A stretch of DNA of 27,066 nucleotides. It comes from DATAEU01 sp046724395. GTDB lineage: Bacteria; Actinomycetota; UBA4738; HRBIN12. The stretch spans positions 1 to 27,066 of the forward strand of contig JBKOWM010000006.1 in the NCBI GenBank assembly GCA_046724395.1, written 5' to 3'. Positions within the stretch are counted from its first letter, which is position 1. Each line of letters starts with the position of its first letter. Below, in pieces: positions 1 through 7,095 of the stretch. A model generated the notes under the pieces. That model worked only from the letters and a program-made list of their open reading frames with translations. It made no database searches and had not been told where the DNA came from. The position numbers and the translations under genes were made by a program.

Positions 1-411
1 CGAGACGCCGCACTCGACGCGGTCGCGCTCGGCGCCGAGGTGGGCGGCCAGCGCCTCGTCGCGCTCACGGAGCTCGGCGTCGAGGAAGGCGTCGATCACG
101 GCCGCCTTGGCCATCGGGTTTCCCCGCACACCGGCGAAGACGGCGTCGAGGTCAGCCGCACTCGCGTCCCCCGTCGCGAACAGCGCGGGGGCGAGGAAGT
201 CACGGATGACGAGCCACGCTCCCTCATTGAACTCGCCACTGAAGTCGGGGTCCGGACCGGTCACGCACTCTCCCCAGCCGACCGCGCCCGAGGCGGTGTC
301 GACCCGTACGAGGATGCATTCCTTCTCGGCGTCCTCGCCGAAGCTCGTTCTGAACGGTCGCACGAGGGGAAGCCCGATCATCCGGAGCTCGATCGAGCTC
401 GCCGTCGTCAC
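1..411 (-). CDS. menC: o-succinylbenzoate synthase (MenC / N-succinylamino acid racemase family), 3' end outside window
   Basis: This is an enolase-superfamily enzyme that dehydrates SHCHC to o-succinylbenzoate in menaquinone synthesis. Only the first 137 codons are present and the frame is open to the window edge. The N-terminal capping domain is recognisable: GWGECVTGPDPDFSGEF around residues 43-59, then WLVIRDFLAPALFA and GNPMAKAAV, all typical of the MenC/NSAR type. The start is GTG at 411-409, whose bases overlap the TGA stop of the upstream GNAT gene (GTGA junction), indicating translational coupling. The catalytic lysines and metal ligands lie beyond the window, so MenC cannot be separated from N-succinylamino acid racemase by active site. 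The presence of menE, menB, menA and menD 22 kb away, at the other end of the window, supports a menaquinone role. The family assignment is firm; the exact substrate is inferred. Confidence 0.85.
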   Translation of the reverse strand, partial: MTTASSIELRMIGLPLVRPFRTSFGEDAEKECILVRVDTASGAVGWGECVTGPDPDFSGEFNEGAWLVIRDFLAPALFATGDASAADLDAVFAGVRGNPMAKAAVIDAFLDAELRERDEALAAHLGAERDRVECGVS

Positions 412-1163
412 GTCGGGTTGTCCGTCGCGGCGGCGAAGCCGAACGACGACGACTCGCGATCGAACGTCGCCGCCACGCGGCCGGCCGCAAGCTGAGCCTC
501 GATCGCGTTGGCGACGCGGTCCCGCCAGCGGACGGCCTCGGTGGGAGACTCACGTCGCAGAGTCTCGTGATCGGCGGGAATCTCTACGGTCGCGAGCGGT
601 GCCAGCCCGTGCGGCCCCGGGTCGCGGACGAGGTCCCACCGGACGATGAACCGGTCCGTGCGCTCGCCGCGGTTCAACAGGTCGGTCATCGATCCGTAGT
701 AGTTCCGTTCGAACCGGTCGCACACGGCCCCGAGCTTGTTGAGGTTGAAGTGCGCGTTGCGCGCGACCATCGGGTCGAAGGTCCAGCGCATGACCGTGAT
801 CCCTTTCGCGAGCGCTTGCGCCCGTTGTGCGAGCTTGAGCGCGTACCCCACACCCCCGTGGCGAAGCCCGGGCCGGACGGCGAGCATGTGCGAATGGACG
901 TGGAGCCCGTCACGATCGTCGACGCCCACCCAGCCGAGGGTGTACCCGACGATGCGCCCTCCCACCAGGGCGCCGATGGGGACGTTGCCGCTTTCGGGGA
1001 GCGCGCGGAGCATCTCTCGCGGAACGAGCTGGTGCTCCCCCCAGGTATCGATCATCACCTCGAGAATCGCGTCAGCGTCCTCCAGGCGCGTCAGCAGCCG
1101 AAGGTCGACTCCGGCCTTCGCGGCCGCCTCGCGCGCGAGGTGCCACGCTCGATCCTCCGACAC
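408..1163 (-). CDS. GNAT-family acetyltransferase-like protein (COG3375 type)
   Basis: A 251-aa predicted GNAT-fold protein of unknown substrate. Visible features are the GNAT core segment IVGYTLGWVGV, the acetyl-CoA-binding strand/loop region HSHMLAVRPGLRHGGVGYAL (a degenerate R/Q-x-x-G-x-G/A loop), and WTFDPMVARNAHFNLNKLGA followed by RNYYGSMTDLLNRG, a block characteristic of the predicted acetyltransferases found beside menC/NSAR genes. The C-terminal third carries no recognisable domain. The GTG start at 1163-1161 has no Shine-Dalgarno sequence, but a -10-like TACACT ends seven bases upstream, so the mRNA may be leaderless. The stop overlaps the menC start by four bases, so the two genes are probably one transcript. 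What it acetylates, if anything, cannot be read from the sequence; a role tied to the N-succinyl- or N-acyl-amino acid activity of the partner is a guess. Confidence 0.8.
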   Translation of the reverse strand: MSEDRAWHLAREAAAKAGVDLRLLTRLEDADAILEVMIDTWGEHQLVPREMLRALPESGNVPIGALVGGRIVGYTLGWVGVDDRDGLHVHSHMLAVRPGLRHGGVGYALKLAQRAQALAKGITVMRWTFDPMVARNAHFNLNKLGAVCDRFERNYYGSMTDLLNRGERTDRFIVRWDLVRDPGPHGLAPLATVEIPADHETLRRESPTEAVRWRDRVANAIEAQLAAGRVAATFDRESSSFGFAAATDNPT

Positions 1164-1176
1164 TCAGGCGAGTGTA
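1164..1176 (-). promoter_or_regulatory. Possible -10 box for a leaderless GNAT-menC transcript
   Basis: TACACT (1176-1171, minus strand) matches TAnnnT, and its end lies seven bases before the GTG at 1163, so initiation at the usual distance would place the first transcript base at or next to the start codon. No convincing -35 is seen 16-18 bases upstream. Leaderless messages are common in actinobacteria; the assignment here is inferred from spacing alone. Confidence 0.3.
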
Positions 1177-1217
1177 GCGACGAGAAATGTCGACGCGGTT
1201 ACGCGCGCGCCGAGGCG

Positions 1218-1251
1218 CCGAAACGAAGGCCGGCGCCCATCGACGCCGGCC
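1218..1251 (-). terminator. Hairpin terminator after the gyrase/tRNA transcript
   Basis: A perfect 8-bp inverted repeat, GGCCGGCG (1228-1235) and CGCCGGCC (1244-1251), encloses an 8-base loop. Read on the minus strand it is followed by TTCGTTTCGG, a short T-rich stretch. It sits just after the stop codon of the small membrane protein gene (1279) and before the GNAT gene, the expected place for the end of the gyrB-to-tRNA transcript. The T tract is weak, so termination may be partial. Confidence 0.5.
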
Positions 1252-1278
1252 CGCGCTCGAAGCGACGATCGGTGGGCG

Positions 1279-1446
1279 TCAGCCGCCCGCGGGCGGCGGA
1301 AGCTCCTGCCACTCGCTGTCATCGAAGTCGGCCCCGCGGCGGCGCTTGATGAAGCTCACGACCGCGGCCACGATCGCGGCGACGAACGCCAGACGGAAAA
1401 GCTTCCCGAAGAAACCCCGCTTCTTCTCGCCGTTCTCCTCGCCCAT
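1279..1446 (-). CDS. Small single-pass membrane protein (DLW-39-like, positional)
   Basis: A 55-aa protein. A lysine-rich N-terminus (MGEENGEKKR) leads into one hydrophobic segment at about residues 17-33 (LAFVAAIVAAVVSFI), then a basic RRR stop-transfer stretch and an acidic tail with DDSEWQELPPP. The ATG at 1446-1444 is preceded by GGGGAGGAG, a strong ribosome-binding site; the longer open frame that runs upstream only reads through the tRNA gene. Many actinobacteria encode a tiny membrane protein ending in a D-L-W type motif just after the gyrA-distal tRNA; here position, size and the EWQEL tail fit that pattern, but similarity is too short to be certain. Function is unknown. Confidence 0.7.
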   Translation of the reverse strand: MGEENGEKKRGFFGKLFRLAFVAAIVAAVVSFIKRRRGADFDDSEWQELPPPAGG

Positions 1447-1478
1447 CGCTTCTCCTCCCCAGGTCTCCGGTCGCGCTG

Positions 1479-1553
1479 TGGGCCTGGTTGGACTTGAACC
1501 AACGACCTCATCCTTATCAGGGATGCGCTCTAACCGAGCTGAGCTACAGGCCC
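1479..1553 (-). tRNA. ileT: tRNA-Ile (anticodon GAU)
   Basis: The minus strand folds as a standard tRNA. The acceptor stem is GGGCCTG paired with CAGGCCC, the D arm contains AGCTCAGCTCGGTTAGAGC, the anticodon loop is CTGATAA with GAT at 1518-1516, and the T arm is GTTGG-TTCAAGT-CCAAC. The discriminator base is A at 1479. No CCA is encoded, since the next bases read CAGCG, so the end must be added by CCA-adding enzyme. It lies downstream of gyrA and DUF3566, a common place for tRNA-Ile near the origin. A -10-like TATCAT (1609-1604) upstream could serve as its own promoter. No tRNA-Ala follows. Confidence 0.97.
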
Positions 1554-1640
1554 CTCTTCCGACCAGCACGAACGCCGTTCAGACGCTCGCACATCGCCGG
1601 AAGATGATACCCAAGCGGGTCGGGCGGGCGGAAGCGCGGA

Positions 1641-2099
1641 TCAGCGGCGCTCTGCCAGCGTGACCTCGACGCCCCCGACGACGTCGGAAATGAGGTTGTA
1701 CAGAAACACCACGAACACGTTGATCGCCGACCAGATGACGACCATCGCCACTCCGACAAGAGCGAGCCATGTGAAGACCCGCCCGCCGTTGACGGAGAAC
1801 TTTGCTTCCACCAGCCCGACGCTGCGAAGGAGGTCCGTCATCGACTGGACGGCTCCCATGGCGCCGAGAACCGAGTACAGCAGCCCGAGCGCGAGCAGGA
1901 TGACCATCATGATGCAGAAGTAGAACAACAGCGAAAACTTGAACACGGACCATGGGCCGAGCTTGCGGACGACCACCCGCGTCTGGTGTGGGCGGTGAAA
2001 GAACCGGCGCGGGTCTGGCGGCGGTTCGAGCCGTTCGACCGGAGCGACGGCGGCGTTCGCGTCGGTGAACACGCCGGGGTCGTTCGTGCGCGAGCTCAT
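1641..2099 (-). CDS. DUF3566 transmembrane protein
   Basis: A 152-aa membrane protein of the actinobacterial DUF3566 family, typically encoded immediately after gyrA. The first 40 residues are hydrophilic and proline-rich. The domain starts at RVVVRKLGPWSVFKFSLLFYF (residues 41-61) and contains two hydrophobic segments, at roughly 52-80 and 107-138, separated by a short polar stretch (QSMTDLLRSVGL). The C-terminal helix ends VFLYNLISDVVGGVEVTLAER, characteristic of the family. Function is unknown; both ends are predicted to face the cytoplasm. The start is ATG at 2099. It sits 82 bp downstream of gyrA, with a G/C hairpin in between, and is probably cotranscribed. Its occurrence is one of the best taxonomic pointers to Actinomycetota in the window. 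Confidence 0.9.
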   Translation of the reverse strand: MSSRTNDPGVFTDANAAVAPVERLEPPPDPRRFFHRPHQTRVVVRKLGPWSVFKFSLLFYFCIMMVILLALGLLYSVLGAMGAVQSMTDLLRSVGLVEAKFSVNGGRVFTWLALVGVAMVVIWSAINVFVVFLYNLISDVVGGVEVTLAERR

Positions 2100-2119
2100 T
2101 CGGTTCTCCGATTCCTACA

Positions 2120-2137
2120 CGGCCGCGAGTGCGGCCG
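2120..2137 (-). other. GC hairpin between gyrA and DUF3566
   Basis: Perfect 7-bp arms CGGCCGC and GCGGCCG around a 4-base loop form a very stable stem in the 82-bp gyrA-DUF3566 gap. No T tract follows on the minus strand, so it is not a standard intrinsic terminator. It could protect the gyrA 3' end or attenuate transcription; neither is shown. Confidence 0.4.
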
Positions 2138-2181
2138 CAACAACCTACCCGGCAGCCATTGCGGCCAAGCGGGCCGGACGG

Positions 2182-4656
2182 TCACTCGTCGCCCTGCGCG
2201 ATGACGGGCGCGAGGGCGACAACATGCGCGCCCTCCTCGACCCGCATCGTCCGGACGCCCTGCGACGCGCGGCCGACACGCCGGATGTCCGAGGCGGCGA
2301 CGCGGATGACGATACCGCTGGAGGAGATGACGAACATGTCCTGGTCCTTGGTTCCCACGAACGCGCCGGCGAGCAGCCCCGTCTTGTTCGTGAGCTGATG
2401 TCCGATGACGCCCTTGCCCCCGCGGCCCTTGACGGGGAAGTCGCGGAGCGGCGTCCGTTTCCCGTAGCCCTGCTGCGTCACGCTGATCATCTCCTCGCCC
2501 TGTGAGGCGATCCCGAGCTCGACGACCTGGTCATCCTCGGCCAGGCGCACGCCGATCACCCCCGCAGCCTGCCGGCCCATCGGGCGAACCCCCGTCTCCT
2601 TGAAGCGGATCGCCTGGCCCTTTCGGGAGATGAGGAACACGTCGTCCCGTCCGTCCGTGAGGCGCACGTCGATGAGCTCGTCGCCGGACCGCAGGTTGAT
2701 CGCGGCCAGGCCGGTCCTCGGCGAGTCGTACTCCGAGAGCGGCGTCTTCTTGACCATGCCGTGCTTCGTCGCGAACAACAGGTAGCGCCCCTCCGCGTAC
2801 TCCCGGAGGTCGATCACCGCGGAGACGTGCTCGTCCCCGGTGATCGAGATGCCGGGGAGGTTCGCGGCGTAGGTGCCGCGAGCGGTCCGCGCGGACTCCG
2901 GAACCACGTGGACCTTGACCCGATAGACCTTGCCCTTCGTCGTGAAGAACAGCAGCCAGTGGTGGGTCGTCGTGGTGAAGACGTGGCTGATGACGTCCTC
3001 TTCTTTCAGATTCGCGCCGCGGATGCCCCTGCCGCCGCGCCCCTGCCGTCTGAAGTTCTCGAGCGGCTGACGCTTGACGTAGCCGGCCCGCGTGACGGTG
3101 ATGACGACGTCCTCCTCCGCCACGAGATCCTCGAGGTCGAGCTCCCCCTCGTCGGGACGCAGCGCCGTCCGGCGCCCGTCGGCGTGCTTCTTGCGGATCT
3201 CTAGGAGCTCCTCCTCGATGACGCCTCGGATCTTCCTGGGGTCCTTCAGCACGGCCTTCAGGTACTTGATCTTGGCCAGGAGGTCCTTGTGCTCCTGCTC
3301 GAGCTCCGCGCGCGCCAGGCGCGTGAGACGGCGCAACGGCATGTCGAGAATGTGGTTGGCCTGGATCTCCGACAGCTTGAACTTCGACATCAGCTTGGTC
3401 CGGGCCTCTTCGGCGTCCGCGGAGCCGCGGATGATCCGGATGACCTCGTCGAGGTGCTGGAGCGCGATTAGCAACCCTTGGACGATGTGGTCGCGCTCCT
3501 CGGCGCGCCGAAGCTCGTACCGCGTCCGACGCGTGACGACGTCGACCTGATGATCGACGTAGTAGCCGATCATCTCGGCGAGGTTCAGCACGCGCGGAAC
3601 GTTGTCGACCAGCGCGAGCATGATCACGCCGAAGTTCTCCTGCAGCTGCGTGTGCTTGTACAGCTGGTTGAGGACCACCTGTGGATTGGCGGCCCGCTTC
3701 AGGTCGATGACGAGCCGCATGCCTTGGCGGTTGGACTCGTCCTTGAGGTCCGCGATGTCCTTCAAACGGCCGGCCCGGACGAGCTCGGCGATCTTCTCCG
3801 CCAGGCGCGCCTTGTTGACCTGGTATGGCAGCTCCGTCACGACGATCCGTTGGCGTCCCTGACTACTCTCCTCGATCTGCGCGACGGCGCGGACCTTGAT
3901 CGAGCCGCGGCCCGTCAGGTATGCGTCCTGGATCCCCTGCTTGCCGAGGATCTGCGCGCCGGTTGGGAAGTCCGGGCCCTTGACGAACTTCATCAGCTCT
4001 TTGGGTTTTGCCTCCGGATGATCGAGGTAGTGGATAACCCCGTCGATCACCTCGCCGAGATTGTGGGGCGGGATATTGGTGGCCATACCGACGGCGATCC
4101 CGTTGCCGCCATTGACCAGGAGGTTCGGGAACCGGCTGGGCAGGACCAGAGGCTCTTGCTCGTAGCCGTCGTAGTTGGCGACGAAGTCGACCGTCTCAGC
4201 CTCGATGTCGCGGAGCATCTCCATCGCCATTTGCGACAGCCGAGCCTCGGTGTAGCGCATAGCCGCGGGCGGATCGCCATCGACCGAGCCGAAGTTGCCG
4301 TGGCCTTGCACGAGCGGCACACGAAGTGAAAAGTCCTGCGCCATCCGGACCAGCGCGTCGTAGATGGCGACGTCGCCGTGCGGGTGGTACTTCTTCATGA
4401 CCTCGCCGACGGCGGCCGCGCACTTGCGGAACGGCCGGTCGGGCCGAAGGCCGGACTCGAGCATCGACCACAGGATGCGGCGGTGAACCGGCTTGAGCCC
4501 GTCGCGGACGTCGGGGAGCGCGCGCCCGACGATGACAGACATGGCGTAGTCGAGGTACGAGCGCTGCAGCTCCTCCTCGAGCTCGACCGGCTCGATCCGG
4601 CCGGTCAGTAGCGTGACCGTGCCGTCGCCTCCGCCGCTTGCCGCCCGCCTGGCCAT
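2182..4656 (-). CDS. gyrA: DNA gyrase subunit A
   Basis: An 824-aa breakage-reunion subunit of gyrase, which with GyrB introduces negative supercoils using ATP. The winged-helix/tower domain carries the catalytic tyrosine in AAMRYTEARL (Tyr135). The C-terminal beta-pinwheel begins after about residue 510 and holds the GyrA box QGRGGRG (538-544), required for supercoiling and separating gyrase from topo IV; a degenerate VKGRGGKG copy lies later in the pinwheel. The quinolone region reads HPHGDVAIYD (91-100), with Val96 where E. coli has Ser83 and M. tuberculosis Ala90; the codon is GTC at 4371-4369. The ATG at 4656 lies 3 bp after the gyrB stop, and the site before it is weak (GTAGGCG), so translation probably depends on gyrB. 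The acidic tail on the end of some gyrases is absent. Confidence 0.97.
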   Translation of the reverse strand: MARRAASGGGDGTVTLLTGRIEPVELEEELQRSYLDYAMSVIVGRALPDVRDGLKPVHRRILWSMLESGLRPDRPFRKCAAAVGEVMKKYHPHGDVAIYDALVRMAQDFSLRVPLVQGHGNFGSVDGDPPAAMRYTEARLSQMAMEMLRDIEAETVDFVANYDGYEQEPLVLPSRFPNLLVNGGNGIAVGMATNIPPHNLGEVIDGVIHYLDHPEAKPKELMKFVKGPDFPTGAQILGKQGIQDAYLTGRGSIKVRAVAQIEESSQGRQRIVVTELPYQVNKARLAEKIAELVRAGRLKDIADLKDESNRQGMRLVIDLKRAANPQVVLNQLYKHTQLQENFGVIMLALVDNVPRVLNLAEMIGYYVDHQVDVVTRRTRYELRRAEERDHIVQGLLIALQHLDEVIRIIRGSADAEEARTKLMSKFKLSEIQANHILDMPLRRLTRLARAELEQEHKDLLAKIKYLKAVLKDPRKIRGVIEEELLEIRKKHADGRRTALRPDEGELDLEDLVAEEDVVITVTRAGYVKRQPLENFRRQGRGGRGIRGANLKEEDVISHVFTTTTHHWLLFFTTKGKVYRVKVHVVPESARTARGTYAANLPGISITGDEHVSAVIDLREYAEGRYLLFATKHGMVKKTPLSEYDSPRTGLAAINLRSGDELIDVRLTDGRDDVFLISRKGQAIRFKETGVRPMGRQAAGVIGVRLAEDDQVVELGIASQGEEMISVTQQGYGKRTPLRDFPVKGRGGKGVIGHQLTNKTGLLAGAFVGTKDQDMFVISSSGIVIRVAASDIRRVGRASQGVRTMRVEEGAHVVALAPVIAQGDE

Positions 4657-4659
4657 CGC

Positions 4660-6603
4660 CTACACGTCCAAGTTCTGCACGAGCTTCGCGTTCGTCTCGA
4701 TGAAGTCCTTGCGGGCGCTGACGTCCTCGCCCATCAGGATGGTGAAGAGCCGGTCCGCCGTCGCGGCGTCCTCCATGGTGACCTGCAGGAGCGTGCGCGA
4801 CTCCGGGTTCATCGTGGTCTCCCACAGCTGATCGGCGTCCATTTCACCGAGGCCCTTGAACCGCTGGGGCGTCTCGACTTTCCCGTCGCCGTGCTGCTTG
4901 CGGAACTGCTCCCACTCCCGCTCCGTGTAGAAGTACATCGGCCTTCGGTCGACGTTGACCAGGTACAGCGGCGGCTGCGCGATGTAGACGTAGCCGTTGC
5001 TGATCATGTCCCGCATGTTGCGGAAGAAGAAGGTGAGCAACAGCGTGCGGATGTGCGCGCCGTCGACGTCGGCGTCCGCCATGAGTATCACGCGGTGATA
5101 TCGCGCCTTCGTGAGGTCGAACTCGTCGCCGATGCCGGTTCCGATGGCGGTGATGAGGGCCTGGATCTCGTTGTTCTCGAGAATCTTGTGCAGCCGCGCC
5201 TTCTCGACGTTCAGGATCTTGCCGCGGATCGGCAGGATGGCCTGGGTGGCACGATCACGCGCCTGTTTTGCAGATCCGCCGGCGCTGTCGCCCTCGACGA
5301 CGAACAGCTCACACCGCTCGGGGTCCGTGAGTTGACAGTCCGCGAGCTTGCCGGGTAGCGACGTCGAATCCAGGAACGACTTGCGTCGCGTAAGGTCCCG
5401 CGCTTGCTTGGCGGCCAGTCGTGCCTTGGCCGCCGCAGAGCCCTTGTTCACGATGCGCTTGGCGTCGCCGGGGTGCTCTTCCAGCCACGTCATGAAATGG
5501 TCGTTGACAGTGGTCTCGACGAGCGATCGGATCGACGCGTTGCCGAGCTTGGTCTTCGTCTGCCCCTCGAACTGAGGGTCGCGAAGCTTCACCGACACGA
5601 TGCCCACGAGTCCCTCGCGCACGTCCTCACCCTGGAGGTTCTCCTCCTTGCCTTTGATCAGCCCTTTCGTCCGCGCATAGCGGTTGATGACGTTGGTCAG
5701 AGCCTTCCTGAGGCCCTCCTCGTGCATCCCACCCTCGGTCGTATTGATGGTGTTCGCGAACGAGTACACCGACTCCGAATACCCGGCGTTCCACTGCATC
5801 GCGATCTCCACCTCGGCCGAGCGGTCGGGCTCCCTGCCCTCGAAGTCGATGACGCGGTGGTGCAGCACGTCCTTGCCGCTCTGCAGGTGCTTCACGAAGT
5901 CCGACAAGCCGCCCGTCGCCTTGAAGACGTCGTTGACCGGCCTGTCCTCGCGCTCGTCCACGAGCTGGATCTCGAGTCCCTTGTTGAGGAATGCCAGCTC
6001 CTGCAGGCGCTCGCTCAGAATCTTCCGGTCGTAGCCGGTCTCCTCAAAGATCTCGGGATCGGCCCAGAACGTCACGGTCGTCCCCGTCCTGCGCGCCGCC
6101 TTTCCCTTCTGCACCTTCGACGTCGCCTTGCCTCGGGCGAACGTCTGGGTCCACGTGAACCCGTCGCGCTCGACGACCACCCGCAGCCGCTCCGAGAGGG
6201 CGTTGACGACGGATACGCCCACGCCGTGCAGTCCGCCGGAGATGCGGTACCCGCCTCCACCGAACTTTCCGCCCGCGTTCAGCGTGGTGAGGACTACCTC
6301 GACGGCCGGCCGCCGGTCGCGCGCCCGGGGGATCGGGGCGACCGGGATGCCGCGGCCGTTGTCCTCGACGCTTACGCCGCCGTCCTTGTGAAGCGTTACG
6401 ACGATGCGGTCGGCAGCGCCGGCCATCGCCTCGTCGACGGAGTTGTCGACGACCTCGTAAACGAGGTGGTGGAGCCCGCGAAGGCTCGTGGTCCCGATGT
6501 ACATCCCGGGACGGAGCCGCACGTGCTCGACGCCCTCGAGAACCGTGATGTCGGCGGCGGTGTAGCCGCTGTCCTGCTTGACCTGTCGCTTCGGTGTGGC
6601 CAA
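4660..6603 (-). CDS. gyrB: DNA gyrase subunit B
   Basis: A 647-aa ATPase/TOPRIM subunit of gyrase, of the short Gram-positive type without the enterobacterial insert. The GHKL ATPase domain shows YEVVDNSVDEAMAG (Glu50 catalytic, Asn54 Mg-binding), DNGRGIPV (81-88) and GGLHGVGVSVVNALS (123-137). The transducer domain is followed by TOPRIM motifs VVEGDSAGGSA (Glu437), PIRGKILNVEKA (458-469), MADADVDGAHIR (Asp510/512/514) and PQRFKGLGEM. The start is TTG at 6603-6601, chosen because GGAGG lies four bases upstream; the next in-frame ATG is well inside the ATPase domain. It is followed 3 bp later by gyrA. The 135 bp upstream hold a hairpin and a -10-like box, so gyrBA may have its own promoter apart from recF-DUF721. 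Confidence 0.97.
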   Translation of the reverse strand: MATPKRQVKQDSGYTAADITVLEGVEHVRLRPGMYIGTTSLRGLHHLVYEVVDNSVDEAMAGAADRIVVTLHKDGGVSVEDNGRGIPVAPIPRARDRRPAVEVVLTTLNAGGKFGGGGYRISGGLHGVGVSVVNALSERLRVVVERDGFTWTQTFARGKATSKVQKGKAARRTGTTVTFWADPEIFEETGYDRKILSERLQELAFLNKGLEIQLVDEREDRPVNDVFKATGGLSDFVKHLQSGKDVLHHRVIDFEGREPDRSAEVEIAMQWNAGYSESVYSFANTINTTEGGMHEEGLRKALTNVINRYARTKGLIKGKEENLQGEDVREGLVGIVSVKLRDPQFEGQTKTKLGNASIRSLVETTVNDHFMTWLEEHPGDAKRIVNKGSAAAKARLAAKQARDLTRRKSFLDSTSLPGKLADCQLTDPERCELFVVEGDSAGGSAKQARDRATQAILPIRGKILNVEKARLHKILENNEIQALITAIGTGIGDEFDLTKARYHRVILMADADVDGAHIRTLLLTFFFRNMRDMISNGYVYIAQPPLYLVNVDRRPMYFYTEREWEQFRKQHGDGKVETPQRFKGLGEMDADQLWETTMNPESRTLLQVTMEDAATADRLFTILMGEDVSARKDFIETNAKLVQNLDV

Positions 6604-6680
6604 CGAGCCTCCATCCCCCCGCGCACGCGGCTGCAGACGGCCGCATGTCGAGGGGCCTCACGCGGGGAAAACTGCTGCTC

Positions 6681-6714
6681 ATTCTACCAATCGGGTTCCG
6701 CCTCAGGCGGACCC
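6681..6714 (-). promoter_or_regulatory. Hairpin plus -10-like box upstream of gyrB
   Basis: In the 135-bp DUF721-gyrB gap the minus strand has an imperfect hairpin, CCGCC-TGA-GGCGG with flanking GGGT/ACCC pairing (6714-6693), then TAGAAT (6686-6681), a -10-like hexamer about 78 bp before the gyrB start. No good -35 lies at 16-18 bp, and the hairpin falls where the -35 should be. It could be a supercoiling-responsive promoter or a leftover terminator for DUF721. Low confidence. Confidence 0.25.
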
Positions 6715-6738
6715 TAGGCGCACACAAAGACCGTTGCG

Positions 6739-7095
6739 CTACAAGGGTTTACGCGGATCCGGACGCACGACGACGTGCACATTGACAACCATCTGGCTTC
6801 CCAGCCGTTCGTTGGCGCGACGTCGGATCTCTTCCGTCATGAACCGCACCTGCACTCCCCACGGCCCCGAGCGCGCGACGACGACGAGAACGCCGCCGTC
6901 GAGGCTCACCGGCGCGGACTCCGAGGCCAACCGAGGCCCGACCACCTCGGTCCACGCCGCCGTCAACCGCCCGATCGGAACGCCTCGTGCGAAGGCGCGC
7001 TCCCGCGACAGAAGCTCCTCGAGGATGGAGCCGATGGGCGCGTCCTGCATCGTTCGCTCGTCGGCCCGCGTCTTCCAACCCTTCGAGGACGGCAT
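6739..7095 (-). CDS. DUF721 (DciA-like) protein
   Basis: A 118-aa protein of the DUF721/DciA family. The domain covers about residues 20-110: IGSILEELLSRERAFARGVPIGRLTAAWTEVVGPRLASESAPVSLDGGVLVVVARSGPWGVQVRFMTEEIRRRANERLG, with the diagnostic W-x-E-V-V-G-P-x-L-A and the S-G-x-W-x-x-Q-V-x-F motifs. DciA proteins help load the replicative helicase DnaB in bacteria lacking DnaC; the recF-DUF721-gyrB arrangement is standard in actinobacteria. The ATG at 7095 shares one base with the recF TGA (TGATG), pointing to translational coupling. A much longer open frame extends upstream across recF, but it has no family similarity there and is a GC-rich shadow. A DciA role is known for the family, not shown for this copy. 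Confidence 0.88.
   Translation of the reverse strand: MPSSKGWKTRADERTMQDAPIGSILEELLSRERAFARGVPIGRLTAAWTEVVGPRLASESAPVSLDGGVLVVVARSGPWGVQVRFMTEEIRRRANERLGSQMVVNVHVVVRPDPRKPL

Noticed and set aside
1555..1604. Long-range inverted repeat TCTTCCG ... CGGAAGA upstream of tRNA-Ile
   Set aside because: Seven-base arms separated by a 36-base loop are weak and likely by chance; it does not resemble a known leader or T-box.
6146..6165. Possible second parS (CACGTG core inside gyrB)
   Set aside because: The flanks are GGGTC and AACCC rather than TGTTT and AAACA; too many mismatches to be a ParB site. A similar CACGTG core at the dnaN start (about 9339-9344) was rejected for the same reason.
5404..6717. 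437-codon plus-strand frame opposite gyrB
   Set aside because: Fully antisense to gyrB with no recognisable domain; a codon-bias shadow.
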